A stretch of DNA of 64,000 nt from Selenomonadaceae bacterium. Lineage in GTDB: Bacteria; Bacillota; Negativicutes; Selenomonadales; Selenomonadaceae. The notes beneath the pieces are model-generated. The model ran no database searches and was not told where the DNA came from. It saw only the letters and a list, made by a program, of their open reading frames with translations. Below are positions 17,466-25,407 of this stretch, piece after piece; position 1 is the stretch's first letter; every line of letters begins with the position of its first letter. The translations under genes and the position numbers were made by a program. Location of the stretch: contig JAILRS010000018.1 in the NCBI GenBank assembly GCA_024698045.1, positions 124,001-188,000 of the forward strand, given 5' to 3'.

Positions 17466-18098
17466 ATGCTCACAGAAAAAATTATCTTGAATCGTAATTT
17501 ATACTTAGGCGAAGGCAAACACAAAGTAGTTTACGCTCATCCCGAAGATATAAATCTTTGCATAAAAATTTTACGCAATGAGCCCGACGAAGATTTTGAT
17601 AGGGAAATGAAGTACCGCAGAACATTGGGCAAACGAGCGGAATCAATGACACTGCTTACGAAGTATTTCGGTGAGGTAAATACGTCGCTGGGCAAAGGTT
17701 ATCTGTTTGAGCGTGTAACGGATTACGATGGTGAACCTAGTAAAAGTCTTGCGGAGGTATTTGACAGCGTCACGACTGACCGAAAAAAATTGACGATGCT
17801 CGAAAATGTACTGATGGATTTCAAACAGGTTTACTTCAAAGAGAAATTTTTTCCGGCAGGAATAGACTTAAAGAATTATCTGTTGCAGAAAGTAACGGCG
17901 ACGGAAATGCGCACAAGGATTATCGATAACATCGGTACTTCCGCCCATATTCCCGTTGAGTATTACTTCGATTATTTCACAGAAAAACGAGTCAAAAGAT
18001 ATTGGCGACGCCTCACGGATTTTATCGGCGAAAACTACAGTGATTTATTTCCGCCCGAATTCATGGAGATGTTGAGTGATATTGAAGGCAATAAATAA
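17466..18098 (+). CDS. YrbL-family (PhoP-regulated network) kinase-like protein, 210 aa
   Basis: Resembles the YrbL family, a small kinase-like fold named after the PhoP/PhoQ-regulated E. coli protein. Supporting stretches are the N-terminal LGEGKHKVVYAHP (a glycine-rich-loop-like turn), LCIKILRN with the lysine expected for nucleotide contact, and ERVTDYDGEPSKSL. Residues after 130 are helical with an HxPVEYYFDYFTE motif. Biochemical role is not established for the family. It starts five bases after the LCP stop and is followed by ndk, so it belongs to that transcript. A link to cell-envelope polymer assembly is inference from context. Confidence 0.8.
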   Translation: MLTEKIILNRNLYLGEGKHKVVYAHPEDINLCIKILRNEPDEDFDREMKYRRTLGKRAESMTLLTKYFGEVNTSLGKGYLFERVTDYDGEPSKSLAEVFDSVTTDRKKLTMLENVLMDFKQVYFKEKFFPAGIDLKNYLLQKVTATEMRTRIIDNIGTSAHIPVEYYFDYFTEKRVKRYWRRLTDFIGENYSDLFPPEFMEMLSDIEGNK

Positions 18099-18126
18099 TG
18101 CACGTATAGGAGAGGAGAAAAAATTG

Positions 18127-18543
18127 ATGGAAAAAACTTTGGTACTGATTAAGCCGGATGCGTTCGGGAGCAATCACACGGGCGATATCTTGAAGATGTA
18201 CGAAGATGCAGGATTTAAAATTGTCGCGGCAAAAGTAATGCAGATGACCGAATCACTTGCAGCCAAACATTATGCGGAACATATCGGGCGTCCCTATTAT
18301 CCTTCGCTGGTGGAGTTCATGACGAGTGCTCCGATAATGGCGTTGGTATTGAGTGGCGAAGATGTGATAAAGAAAGTACGTGCATTGAATGGGGCGACGA
18401 ATCCCGTGGAAGCGGCAGAAGGTACGATAAGAAAACTTTACGCCGAAAGCAAAAGTAAAAATGCCGTCCACGCCTCTGACAGTCCGGAGAGTGCGGCGCG
18501 AGAGATTCCGATATTCTTCAGTGCATGTGAAATTTTCGATTGA
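18127..18543 (+). CDS. ndk: Nucleoside-diphosphate kinase, 138 aa
   Basis: Moves the gamma phosphate from ATP to nucleoside diphosphates through a phosphohistidine. ERTLVLIKPDA-type N-terminus (here EKTLVLIKPDAF), the HIGRPYYPSLVEFM segment, VLSGEDVI, GATNP and the active-site His115 in NAVHASD are present. The usual His-Gly-Ser-Asp is His-Ala-Ser-Asp here, a conservative change. ATG at 18127 follows AGGAGAGGAG. It ends the LCP-yrbL-ndk operon and has a strong terminator 22 bp downstream. Confidence 0.97.
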   Translation: MEKTLVLIKPDAFGSNHTGDILKMYEDAGFKIVAAKVMQMTESLAAKHYAEHIGRPYYPSLVEFMTSAPIMALVLSGEDVIKKVRALNGATNPVEAAEGTIRKLYAESKSKNAVHASDSPESAAREIPIFFSACEIFD

Positions 18544-18564
18544 TACGTTTGGAAATATTTTCGA

Positions 18565-18596
18565 GTTGGGCAGAAAAATTTTGCCCGACTTTTTTA
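18565..18596 (+). terminator. Rho-independent terminator after ndk
   Basis: GTTGGGCA (18565-18572) pairs with TGCCCGAC (18582-18589), followed by seven T. Confidence 0.9.
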
Positions 18597-18613
18597 TTTC
18601 CGATGGTGTAAAT

Positions 18614-18810
18614 CTGCGCAGGATTATAAATTTAGATTATGGAGAATTTCGGGCGATTTTTGAGGTCATCGATAAATCTGATTCATGGAATGTCGGGGTT
18701 GACGCTCGGAAATTTGCCAAAATCGATAAATATTGTTTATGGACGTTTTCGGCTCAAAATTGCTCGTCATGATAAATTTGGTTTATGAAAAATTTTCCGC
18801 TTGAAATAAA
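18614..18810 (+). repeat. Dispersed intergenic element, copy 2 (four 15-bp dyads)
   Basis: Inverted copy of 7375-7591. The dyads (consensus ATAAATTTGGTTTAT on this strand) begin at 18626, 18672, 18726 and 18772, with the same 46/54/46 spacing. The long shared blocks between dyads include TTTTGAGGTCATCGATAAAT and TTTCGGCTCAAAATTG. CTGCGCAG sits at 18614-18621, matching the end of copy 1. Non-coding on both strands. Confidence 0.85.
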
Positions 18811-18842
18811 AAACTCCCACCGGAAAGAGTGAGAGTTTTTTT
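18811..18842. terminator. Bidirectional terminator between the dyad element and the chemoreceptor gene
   Basis: AAACTC and GAGTTT arms with an inner CAC/GTG stem. T runs lie on both sides, so it can end the minus-strand chemoreceptor transcript and any plus-strand read-through. Confidence 0.8.
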
Positions 18843-18858
18843 AACTGCGAAGTTGTTA

Positions 18859-20562
18859 TCAGATTTTGAACTTGTCGACTTGTTCCATGAGTCTTTTTGC
18901 TCCGGCTTCGGATTCGTTCATCTTTTCTTGAATTTCGTGAGCACTTTCGGCAATCTGCGCAACGCGTTCGGCTATATTGGTGTTTCCTACTGCGGTCTCA
19001 TTTGTAGCCGCGGCGATATCGTTCATAGCCTGTGTCATCGTTTGAATCGAGTTGGAAAGTTTTTCGGCGCGTGTATTGCTATCCTGCGCCCATTGCTTGA
19101 CGTATTCGGCATCTTTGGTGTATTGACGCGCGGTATTCTCCATTTCGCCGTAATCTTTTTGAACAGTTTCATCAATGAATTTCAGAATGTCAAACGCGCC
19201 TTGAGAAAGTTCGTTAACGGACGACGTGACTTGACTTGTGAGATTTTTAATATTGCTGGCAGATTCGCCCGTCTGTTCGGCGAGCTTACGAACTTCATCG
19301 GCGACGACTGCAAAGCCGCGTCCGTGTTCGCCCGCGCGCGCTGCCTCGATAGCCGCGTTGAGTGCCAGTAAGTTTGTCTGTTCGGCTATGGTGACTATTT
19401 CGCCCGTGAATTTTTCGATATCGCCGACGACCTGCGAAGATTTGATTGCATCTTCCAAAGAAACTTTTGTTTGATTGTAAATATTTTGCGAGGCTCTTAC
19501 CGATTCTTGAGTTTTAGTCTGAAGTGTTTCGGCGCGTTTGTTAATCTCGTTGGCATATGTTTCGCTTTCGCCGGATTTGGTTGCGGTAATTTGAATTTCG
19601 TTGTTAATCTGATCCGTAAGGTGTTGCATGTTGACGGTTGTCGCGGCGGTTTCTTCGGTACCTGCTGCCATCTGTTCGGTTGTCGCCGACATATCTTGTG
19701 TATGCTCATTGAATTTTATTACGAGCTCTTGCACTTGATCGCTCATCTCGACATTGTTTTCCGCCTCGTGTCGTACGTTTCTCATTATATCGCGTAAACT
19801 GGTTTGCATTTTCTGTACGGCTTGCACGACAGTCCCGACTTCATCGCCGCGTCTCAAAAGATCTTTGGGTATTTCCCTACGCAAATCGCCCGAAGCAATA
19901 CCGTCGAGTTCTTCGATAGCGTGTTTGAGGGGAATAGCAATGCCGCGCGAAATTAAGATAGCCGCGATTATACCGAATATCAGACCGAGAATTAAAATGC
20001 CGATTAAAATCTTTTTGGAGAGTTGATAAGCCGCGGTAGTTTCTTCAAATAAAATTTTGCCTTCGTAAATATTGTTCGGTGTAATTACGTTCAAATCATC
20101 GGCAATCGTCTTTACCGTCATTAAACTTTTGTACATCTTCAATCTGTCTTCGGCCGATTCCGTCAGACCCTTTGTGCTGTCGACGGCCGATTTTGCCGCG
20201 CTGATTGTTCCGTCGAGTTGTTGCAGATTACCGATGAGTTTCGGCGAAGTCACAATCGCTTTCAACTTTTCGGAATCCGCGGCAATCGCGTTGAGATTTT
20301 CGTTAATATCATCGCGCAAAACATCCTTATTCAAGCCCGAACCGATAAGCATGTAAGTTATATCCGCCTCAATATTTCTCAAGCGGTTATTAGCGTCGTT
20401 TAGGTGTTGGGATGCCATAAGATTTGAATTATACATACGGTCTATCATATCGTTGGCATTATTATTGAATGCAATTCCCAAAGCGGAAACCACGCAAATA
20501 ATTACAATCATCACGATAGATAGGAAAAGGATTTTGGCACGTACGGATAAATTGGTAAACAT
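18859..20562 (-). CDS. Methyl-accepting chemotaxis protein, 567 aa
   Basis: A membrane chemoreceptor. First membrane helix about 10-30, a four-helix-bundle-like periplasmic domain (about 31-185), second membrane helix about 190-210 ([20 protein letters not shown]), HAMP (about 212-265) and a long cytoplasmic signalling coiled coil whose hairpin tip contains [24 protein letters not shown] split over about 405-428. It signals to CheA/CheW, which are not in the window. A sugar-binding lipoprotein gene lies 16 bp upstream on the same strand, so the pair likely forms one sensing unit with the binding protein as ligand carrier (inference). Confidence 0.96.
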   Translation of the reverse strand: MFTNLSVRAKILFLSIVMIVIICVVSALGIAFNNNANDMIDRMYNSNLMASQHLNDANNRLRNIEADITYMLIGSGLNKDVLRDDINENLNAIAADSEKLKAIVTSPKLIGNLQQLDGTISAAKSAVDSTKGLTESAEDRLKMYKSLMTVKTIADDLNVITPNNIYEGKILFEETTAAYQLSKKILIGILILGLIFGIIAAILISRGIAIPLKHAIEELDGIASGDLRREIPKDLLRRGDEVGTVVQAVQKMQTSLRDIMRNVRHEAENNVEMSDQVQELVIKFNEHTQDMSATTEQMAAGTEETAATTVNMQHLTDQINNEIQITATKSGESETYANEINKRAETLQTKTQESVRASQNIYNQTKVSLEDAIKSSQVVGDIEKFTGEIVTIAEQTNLLALNAAIEAARAGEHGRGFAVVADEVRKLAEQTGESASNIKNLTSQVTSSVNELSQGAFDILKFIDETVQKDYGEMENTARQYTKDAEYVKQWAQDSNTRAEKLSNSIQTMTQAMNDIAAATNETAVGNTNIAERVAQIAESAHEIQEKMNESEAGAKRLMEQVDKFKI

Positions 20563-20578
20563 TTTGCGTCCTCCTCAC

Positions 20579-21505
20579 TTATTTGAATTGCGATAAATTT
20601 TCTTTGGTGACAGATGTAAACGGTATTGTAATTTTAGTGGGTTTACTGCCGCTGCGAATTTTTTCCAAAGTCTCTACAACGCCGTCCGCCTGTTTACCGA
20701 TATCCTGTTTTATTGTCTGTACCATTTCGCCGTTTGCTATCGCTTTAAGTGCATCATCGGTAGCATCAACGCCCGCAACGTGACAACCCTTTAATCTTCC
20801 TGCCGCCTTCAATGCCTCGACGGCACCCATTGCCATCTGATCGTTACCGCAGACTACCGCATCGATTTTCGGGAAGATACTGAGCCACAGAGACATTATC
20901 TTCATTGCCTCTGCCTTACTCCATTTAGAATCTTGCATGTCAAGCAATTTCAAATCCGAACGTTTGTCTAAACACTCCTGTTTGAAACCTTCCCAACGAA
21001 GACGCGCGATGTTCAAACTTGCCATACCCTCAAGATAGACGACCGTAGCACCCTGCGGCAAATTTTTCAACATATATTCTGCTTGGAGTTTACCGGCTTC
21101 GTATTCGTCACAACCGACATTGATTCTTTCGCCGTCACTGATATCACGGTTGATTGTGATAATCGGAATCCCCTGCGCATTCGCCTGTTTGACCAGCGGC
21201 ATGATACTGTCGTTATCGATTGCTATTAAAATAATTGCTTGGGCTCCTTCTTCCAAAGCCGTTTTCATGTAGTCGAATTGGGCATTACCGTCGCCCTTTG
21301 CGTCGAATACTTCAATGTTAAAGCCCTTTGGTTTGGCTCTGTCTATGATGTAATCGCGCATCATTTGTCCGCCGACCAAATCATCGCCGTCGTGATTGAG
21401 ATAGACAATTCGTTCGCTGTTACCGCCGCCGCCGCAGCCGGTCAAAACACTCGCCGCAAGAAAGAGACCCGCGATAAGTCCGCCCTGCATCTTTGAGAAT
21501 TTCAT
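20579..21505 (-). CDS. Sugar-type periplasmic binding lipoprotein, 308 aa
   Basis: A type 1 periplasmic binding protein of the ribose/galactose class. Signal peptide with lipobox VLTGC (Cys24) followed by a glycine-rich linker; then two lobes with DYMKTALEEGAQAIILIAID, INRDISDGERINVG, AGKLQAEYML and VVCGNDQMAMGAVEALKAAG, typical ligand-contact regions. No ABC ATPase or permease gene accompanies it; instead the chemoreceptor gene follows after 16 bp. It may serve only sensing, or work with a transporter encoded elsewhere. GGAGGGAT precedes the ATG. Confidence 0.93.
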   Translation of the reverse strand: MKFSKMQGGLIAGLFLAASVLTGCGGGGNSERIVYLNHDGDDLVGGQMMRDYIIDRAKPKGFNIEVFDAKGDGNAQFDYMKTALEEGAQAIILIAIDNDSIMPLVKQANAQGIPIITINRDISDGERINVGCDEYEAGKLQAEYMLKNLPQGATVVYLEGMASLNIARLRWEGFKQECLDKRSDLKLLDMQDSKWSKAEAMKIMSLWLSIFPKIDAVVCGNDQMAMGAVEALKAAGRLKGCHVAGVDATDDALKAIANGEMVQTIKQDIGKQADGVVETLEKIRSGSKPTKITIPFTSVTKENLSQFK

Positions 21506-21740
21506 AACGTTTATCCCTCCAAAAAAAATTTTTTACTCCACGGTCACTTCACTCATCTTGACTTTGTTTTGCGGAAAAAATCCGCTGTCCTTACCGTAAT
21601 TCCGTCCGCCTTTCCCACTGATTTTTCTGATAAGTTTACTACAAAGCAGATGATTTTAACAAGTGTTTTGAAAGTTTTATTCTAACTATTCTCAAAGTTT
21701 GAAAGAAAAATTTTCGGCGTTTGCGCAGCTGTTGACGACA
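21506..21740 (-). other. Upstream region of the binding-protein/chemoreceptor operon
   Basis: About 235 bp of non-coding DNA probably holding the operon promoter and leader. I see a perfect GCGGA/TCCGC hairpin near 21578-21592 but no known riboswitch and no clean -35/-10 pair. Confidence 0.35.
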
Positions 21741-21773
21741 AAAAAATTACCCCGTCCGAATTATCGAACGGAG
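21741..21773 (-). terminator. Terminator after tRNA-Leu
   Basis: On the minus strand, CCGTTCGA and TCGGACGG arms with a four-base loop are followed by TAATTTTTT. Confidence 0.75.
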
Positions 21774-21804
21774 CAATTTATATATCTGAAGTAATATTCA
21801 TAAT

Positions 21805-21891
21805 TGGTGCCGAAGGCCGGACTCGAACCGGCACGTAGTTGCCTACGGCAGATTTTGAGTCTGCTGCGTCTGCCAATTCCGCCACTTCGGC
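21805..21891 (-). tRNA. tRNA-Leu (anticodon CAA)
   Basis: Class II tRNA of 87 bases. Acceptor GCCGAAG/CTTCGGC; anticodon stem GCAGA/TCTGC around CTCAAAA (anticodon CAA, reads TTG); long variable arm; T stem GCCGG/CCGGC with loop TTCGAGT; CCA encoded at 21805-21807. Its own promoter and terminator flank it. Confidence 0.97.
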
Positions 21892-21900
21892 ACGAGCTAG

Positions 21901-21929
21901 ATACTATCACGACTGTCGATTATTGTCAA
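21901..21929 (-). promoter_or_regulatory. Promoter of tRNA-Leu
   Basis: On the minus strand, consensus TTGACA (21924-21929), 17 bp, TAGTAT (21901-21906), ten bases before the tRNA. Confidence 0.8.
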
Positions 21930-21938
21930 TAAAAATTT

Positions 21939-22229
21939 TTAAGCCTCGACAGCGTAGACACTGATTTTGCGTTGATAGCGACCTTTACGCTCGAATGCGA
22001 CTTTGCCGGCGATTTTGGCGAACAGTGTATCATCTTTGCCGATGCCGACATTAAGACCGGGATGAAAATGCGTGCCGCGTTGACGAACCAAGATACTTCC
22101 TGCGGTTACGACGGTGCCCGCTTGTTCCTTCACGCCCAGACGTTTCGATTCGCTGTCGCGTCCGTTACGGGTCGAGCTGACACCTTTCTTATGTGCGAAT
22201 CTCTGTAAATCAAAGTTGAAGTTAATCAA
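21939..22229 (-). CDS. rpmA: 50S ribosomal protein L27 with cleavable N-terminal extension, 96 aa
   Basis: L27 lies at the peptidyl-transferase centre. The mature start AHKKGVSST is preceded by a 11-residue extension ending DLQRF; in Firmicutes an equivalent extension is cut by the Prp protease before the ribosome works. The Prp gene lies directly upstream, supporting this. The start is TTG at 22229, overlapping the prp stop (TTGA), with GGAGGTGA upstream. In the F-x-x-L-Q-x-F motif the penultimate residue is Arg rather than the usual Phe, a mild variation of the cleavage site. Confidence 0.96.
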   Translation of the reverse strand: MINFNFDLQRFAHKKGVSSTRNGRDSESKRLGVKEQAGTVVTAGSILVRQRGTHFHPGLNVGIGKDDTLFAKIAGKVAFERKGRYQRKISVYAVEA

Positions 22230-22978
22230 TTTATTTCACCTCCGAAGATTTTTTCGTTAACGTTTACGATTTGCGGAGCCTGCTTCTCGATTTCGCGCAG
22301 ACCTATCATCATTGTTTGAAAGACTGCCTCTGTAATTTCGTCGGGCGCGTCGTTCAGTTTGACTGTCAACCTTCGGGCATTTTTCTTTATCGAAACGTCA
22401 CGGCGCAAATGTTTTTCAATACATGCCGCAACCGATTTCGTTAACGCCCAAATTCCTGCGCAATAGATTTTCAATTCGGCGGCAGAATTATCGGCGCGTT
22501 CCTCGACGGAAAAACCGATAGTCTTGTCGTCGACTTGCAGGATATCGACGCTTATCGCAACTTTGTCGACGGGGATTTTTGGCAGAGCATGACTTGGCGT
22601 CGGTTTCATTGCGTCAAGTTTTTCCTGCAGTTTCGATTCGGCTGTTTTGTCTAACGGAATCATTTTTACTTTGACCACGTTCGATTTGCTTTTCTCAATC
22701 TTGCGCAAGCCGATAAGCATGATTTGAAAGACAGCCTCTGTCAAATCGTCGGGCGCGTATTTCAATTCCACACCCAATCCGCCACTTTCACTGTTCTCCG
22801 CCGCCGCCTCCCGATTCAGATATTTTCTGATACCGAGATAAACGGTTTGCGAGAGTACAGACACTTCGGCACAACCGACATTGTAACCGTAACCGCGTTC
22901 ATTACCGCCGCTATGTCCGCGCAGGACGAACCCGACAATTTTGCCGTCGCTCCGCTTGTATATCCCTGCGTCAATCAT
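22226..22978 (-). CDS. prp: Tandem-duplicated ribosomal-processing cysteine protease Prp, 250 aa
   Basis: Prp removes the N-terminal extension of L27. Normal Prp is about 110 residues; this protein holds two Prp-like domains (about 1-105 and 139-245) joined by a Lys/Pro-rich linker. Domain 1 has the catalytic pair: His22 in LRGHSG and Cys36 in NVGCAEVS, and ends with [19 protein letters not shown]. Domain 2 repeats the pattern with [19 protein letters not shown] and keeps a cysteine (Cys173, YCAG), but the position of the catalytic His is Arg161 (SVEER), so it is probably inactive. The gene lies between rplU and rpmA with two-base and overlapping junctions. The role of the second domain is unknown; regulation or substrate binding are possibilities. 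Confidence 0.85.
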   Translation of the reverse strand: MIDAGIYKRSDGKIVGFVLRGHSGGNERGYGYNVGCAEVSVLSQTVYLGIRKYLNREAAAENSESGGLGVELKYAPDDLTEAVFQIMLIGLRKIEKSKSNVVKVKMIPLDKTAESKLQEKLDAMKPTPSHALPKIPVDKVAISVDILQVDDKTIGFSVEERADNSAAELKIYCAGIWALTKSVAACIEKHLRRDVSIKKNARRLTVKLNDAPDEITEAVFQTMMIGLREIEKQAPQIVNVNEKIFGGEIN

Positions 22979-22980
22979 TA

Positions 22981-23292
22981 TTAAGCCTCGATTTTTTCAA
23001 TCTTGACTTTGGTGAACGGTTGACGATGACCTTGACGGCGATGATAGTTAGTCTTCTGTTTGTATTTGAAGATGTGAAGTTTGGGACCTTTGCCGGATTT
23101 AACGACACTACCCGTAACTTTCGCGCCTTTGACGACGGGGCAACCGAATTTGATATCTTCGCCTTCGCCTACCGCCAAAACTTCCTCAAACGTAACGGAA
23201 TCACCTTCCGCCGCGTCAAGTTTCTCGATGATGACTTCGCTACCTTCGCTGACTCTGTACTGCTTGCCACCTGTTTTAATAATTGCGTACAA
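22981..23292 (-). CDS. rplU: 50S ribosomal protein L21, 103 aa
   Basis: A primary 23S rRNA-binding protein. It begins [13 protein letters not shown] and ends with the [18 protein letters not shown] signature. The TTG at 23292 is preferred (GGAGG eight bases upstream, giving MYAIIKTGG); earlier in-frame GTG codons overlap the binding site. First gene of rplU-prp-rpmA. Confidence 0.97.
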   Translation of the reverse strand: MYAIIKTGGKQYRVSEGSEVIIEKLDAAEGDSVTFEEVLAVGEGEDIKFGCPVVKGAKVTGSVVKSGKGPKLHIFKYKQKTNYHRRQGHRQPFTKVKIEKIEA

Positions 23293-23403
23293 TCTAAACA
23301 CCTCCACACGGATGAACTCGCCGACTGCGGTACGGATTGCTCCGATTTTCTTTACCTCGTCGCGCGGCTAAAACAAAATATCACAAAAAATTTTAGCTGT
23401 CTA
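23293..23403 (-). promoter_or_regulatory. Promoter and leader of rplU-prp-rpmA
   Basis: On the minus strand TAGACA (23398-23403), 17 bp, TATTTT (23375-23380). The leader of about 75 bases contains GGAGCAATCC and GTACCGCAGTCGGCGAG, which could fold as an L21-type autoregulatory leader; I could not test this against the Rfam model. Confidence 0.45.
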
Positions 23404-23511
23404 GTTTTTTTTATCGCCCGAAATTTTCGGATTGCTTTTGCCAATCGTTTACGGTAAACTTGAAACGGTTGACGGAAAAATTTTTGTCGACGTCTTCGGC
23501 TGTAAAAAGAT

Positions 23512-23540
23512 TTGCAAAAGAAAATTTTTATGTGTAGAAT
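23512..23540 (+). promoter_or_regulatory. Promoter of the exported flavoprotein gene
   Basis: TTGCAA (23512-23517), 17 bp, TAGAAT (23535-23540); predicted start about 47 bp before the ATG. Confidence 0.6.
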
Positions 23541-23593
23541 AGAATCAATATATTAACAATATTAAACTTCACGCAAAAAAATCGGTGACTATC

Positions 23594-24265
23594 ATGGACA
23601 GACGAAATTTTATTAAGATTGTCGGCTTCGGTGCGTTGACTGCTTATCTGACGGGTTGCGGCATCTCGGCGGTAAATGACAACGAAGAAGGAGTGGCCGC
23701 GCACGATTCCGTATCGGGCGGCAGGAGTTTGAACATTGTTTTGATTAACGGCAGTCCGCACGATGAAAAGCAATCAACTTCGCGCTATCTTGCTCAAAGA
23801 TTTGCGGAGGGCGCAGAAAAATCGGGGCATAAAGTTTTTATGTTTGACGCGGCGAACAGTACCGTAAATCCCTGTCGCGGTTGCGATCAGTGCGGTATGG
23901 ACGGCGCGTGTATTTTCGAGGACGATATAGAAAAATTTTTAATGCCTAAGATGTTAAAATCCGATTTGATAATTTTGGTGACGCCGCTGTATTACTTCGG
24001 CATGAGCGCACAATTAAAAATCGTCGTCGACAGATTTTATTCGCGCTCTACCAAATTGGGCGGTAAAAAAACAATGTTAATGGCTACGGCGTGGAATAGT
24101 TCGCCGTGGACGATGGACGCATTGAAATTGCACTACGAAACAATCGCGCGGTATATGAATTGGAAGGACGTCGGGCAGGTACTTGCAATCGGTTGCGGTT
24201 CGCGTAAAGTCCCGGAGCTGATTAAATTCGGCGATATGGCTCATCAAATCGGTTTGTCATTGTGA
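23594..24265 (+). CDS. Tat-exported flavodoxin-like NAD(P)H:FMN oxidoreductase, 223 aa
   Basis: A flavodoxin-fold oxidoreductase of the NADPH-dependent FMN reductase/iron-sulfur flavoprotein type: LINGSPHDEKQSTSRYLAQ forms the FMN phosphate loop, NPCRGCDQCGMDGACIF is the Cys-rich segment, and TPLYYFGMSAQLKIVVDRF the isoalloxazine-contact region. Unusually, the N-terminus has a twin-arginine signal (DRRNFIKIVGFGALTAYL) followed by a lipobox LTGC, so it is probably exported folded with its cofactor and anchored as a lipoprotein. The ATG at 23594 lacks a strong Shine-Dalgarno; an in-frame GTG lies nine bases upstream. Monocistronic, convergent with recA. Confidence 0.85.
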   Translation: MDRRNFIKIVGFGALTAYLTGCGISAVNDNEEGVAAHDSVSGGRSLNIVLINGSPHDEKQSTSRYLAQRFAEGAEKSGHKVFMFDAANSTVNPCRGCDQCGMDGACIFEDDIEKFLMPKMLKSDLIILVTPLYYFGMSAQLKIVVDRFYSRSTKLGGKKTMLMATAWNSSPWTMDALKLHYETIARYMNWKDVGQVLAIGCGSRKVPELIKFGDMAHQIGLSL

Positions 24266-24274
24266 ATCAAAAAA

Positions 24275-24304
24275 TCCCCCACGAAATCGCAGGGGACTTT
24301 TTTA
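24275..24304. terminator. Bidirectional terminator between the flavoprotein gene and recA
   Basis: TCCCC and GGGGA arms with a twelve-base loop, with T runs on both strands. Confidence 0.8.
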
Positions 24305-24321
24305 TTTGGAAAGTGGTTATG

Positions 24322-25368
24322 TCAATCTTCTTCGTCGTCAAAAGTTTCTTCTTCGGAATCTTCTTCGGGCGGTTGCGGTTTAATCGATTTCTGCATCGCC
24401 GTGAAAATTTTTTCTTCCAATTCGTTTGCAAGTTCGGGATTGGCTATCAAAAATTTCTTCGCGCTGTCTCTACCCTGACCAAGTCTCTTGCCGTTGTAAG
24501 AGATATACGCGCCGGCTTTGTCGAGAATATTGAACGCTACACCCATATCGACGATTGCTCCGACACGTGAATAACCTTCGCCGTAAATCAAATCGAATTC
24601 GGCTGTGCGGAAAGGCGGAGCAACTTTATTTTTCGCAACCTTGATTTTTACTCGGTTACCGATAACTTCGGTGCCACGTTTTATCGCTTCACCCTTACGG
24701 ACTTCCAATCTGACCGAAGAATAAAATTTCAAGGCGCGTCCGCCCGTAGTAGTTTCGGGATTGCCGAACATTATGCCGACCTTTTCGCGAATCTGGTTGA
24801 TGAAAATCACAACGGTCTCCGTTTTGCCGATAACCGCCGTCAATTTGCGCATCGCCTTACTCATCATACGCGCATGCAAGCCGACATTTGAATCGCCCAT
24901 CTCACCTTCGATTTCGGATTTGGGTACGAGTGCCGCGACTGAATCGATAACGATGATATCAACCGCTGCGGAACGAATCAAAGCCTCTGCGATATCCAAA
25001 CCTTGTTCGCCCGTATCGGGTTGCGATAACAGAAGATTTTCGACATCGACACCTAATTTTTTTGCGTACGTCGGATCTAATGCATGTTCTGCGTCAATGA
25101 ATGCGGCAGTACCTCCTTCACGTTGCACTGCGGCAATCATATGAAGAGTGACAGTAGTTTTGCCGCCCGATTCGGGGCCGTAAATTTCGGTGATTCTGCC
25201 GCGCGGTAAGCCGCCGATTCCAAGCGCAACATCAAGCGGTAAAATACCCGTGGATACCGCTTTGACATCCATACGCGTTGTATCGTCGCCCAGCCGCATG
25301 ATTGAACCTTTACCGAATTCTTTTTCTATCTGCTTCATTGCCGCAGCTAATGCTTCTTTTTTATCCAT
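24322..25368 (-). CDS. recA: Recombinase RecA, 348 aa
   Basis: Strand-exchange recombinase and SOS co-protease. Walker [14 protein letters not shown] (about 66), the [19 protein letters not shown] core, loop L1/L2 region with [20 protein letters not shown], and an acidic C-terminal tail of Glu/Asp. Full length. The gap to the upstream pump gene is only 39 bp and shows AAAGGAGA but no LexA-type operator, so transcription may come from within or before the pump operon, or the operator differs from known boxes. Confidence 0.98.
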   Translation of the reverse strand: MDKKEALAAAMKQIEKEFGKGSIMRLGDDTTRMDVKAVSTGILPLDVALGIGGLPRGRITEIYGPESGGKTTVTLHMIAAVQREGGTAAFIDAEHALDPTYAKKLGVDVENLLLSQPDTGEQGLDIAEALIRSAAVDIIVIDSVAALVPKSEIEGEMGDSNVGLHARMMSKAMRKLTAVIGKTETVVIFINQIREKVGIMFGNPETTTGGRALKFYSSVRLEVRKGEAIKRGTEVIGNRVKIKVAKNKVAPPFRTAEFDLIYGEGYSRVGAIVDMGVAFNILDKAGAYISYNGKRLGQGRDSAKKFLIANPELANELEEKIFTAMQKSIKPQPPEEDSEEETFDDEED

Positions 25369-25407
25369 AAATTCTCCTTTCGTTAGGGAAAATCAATCAA
25401 CCGTGAC

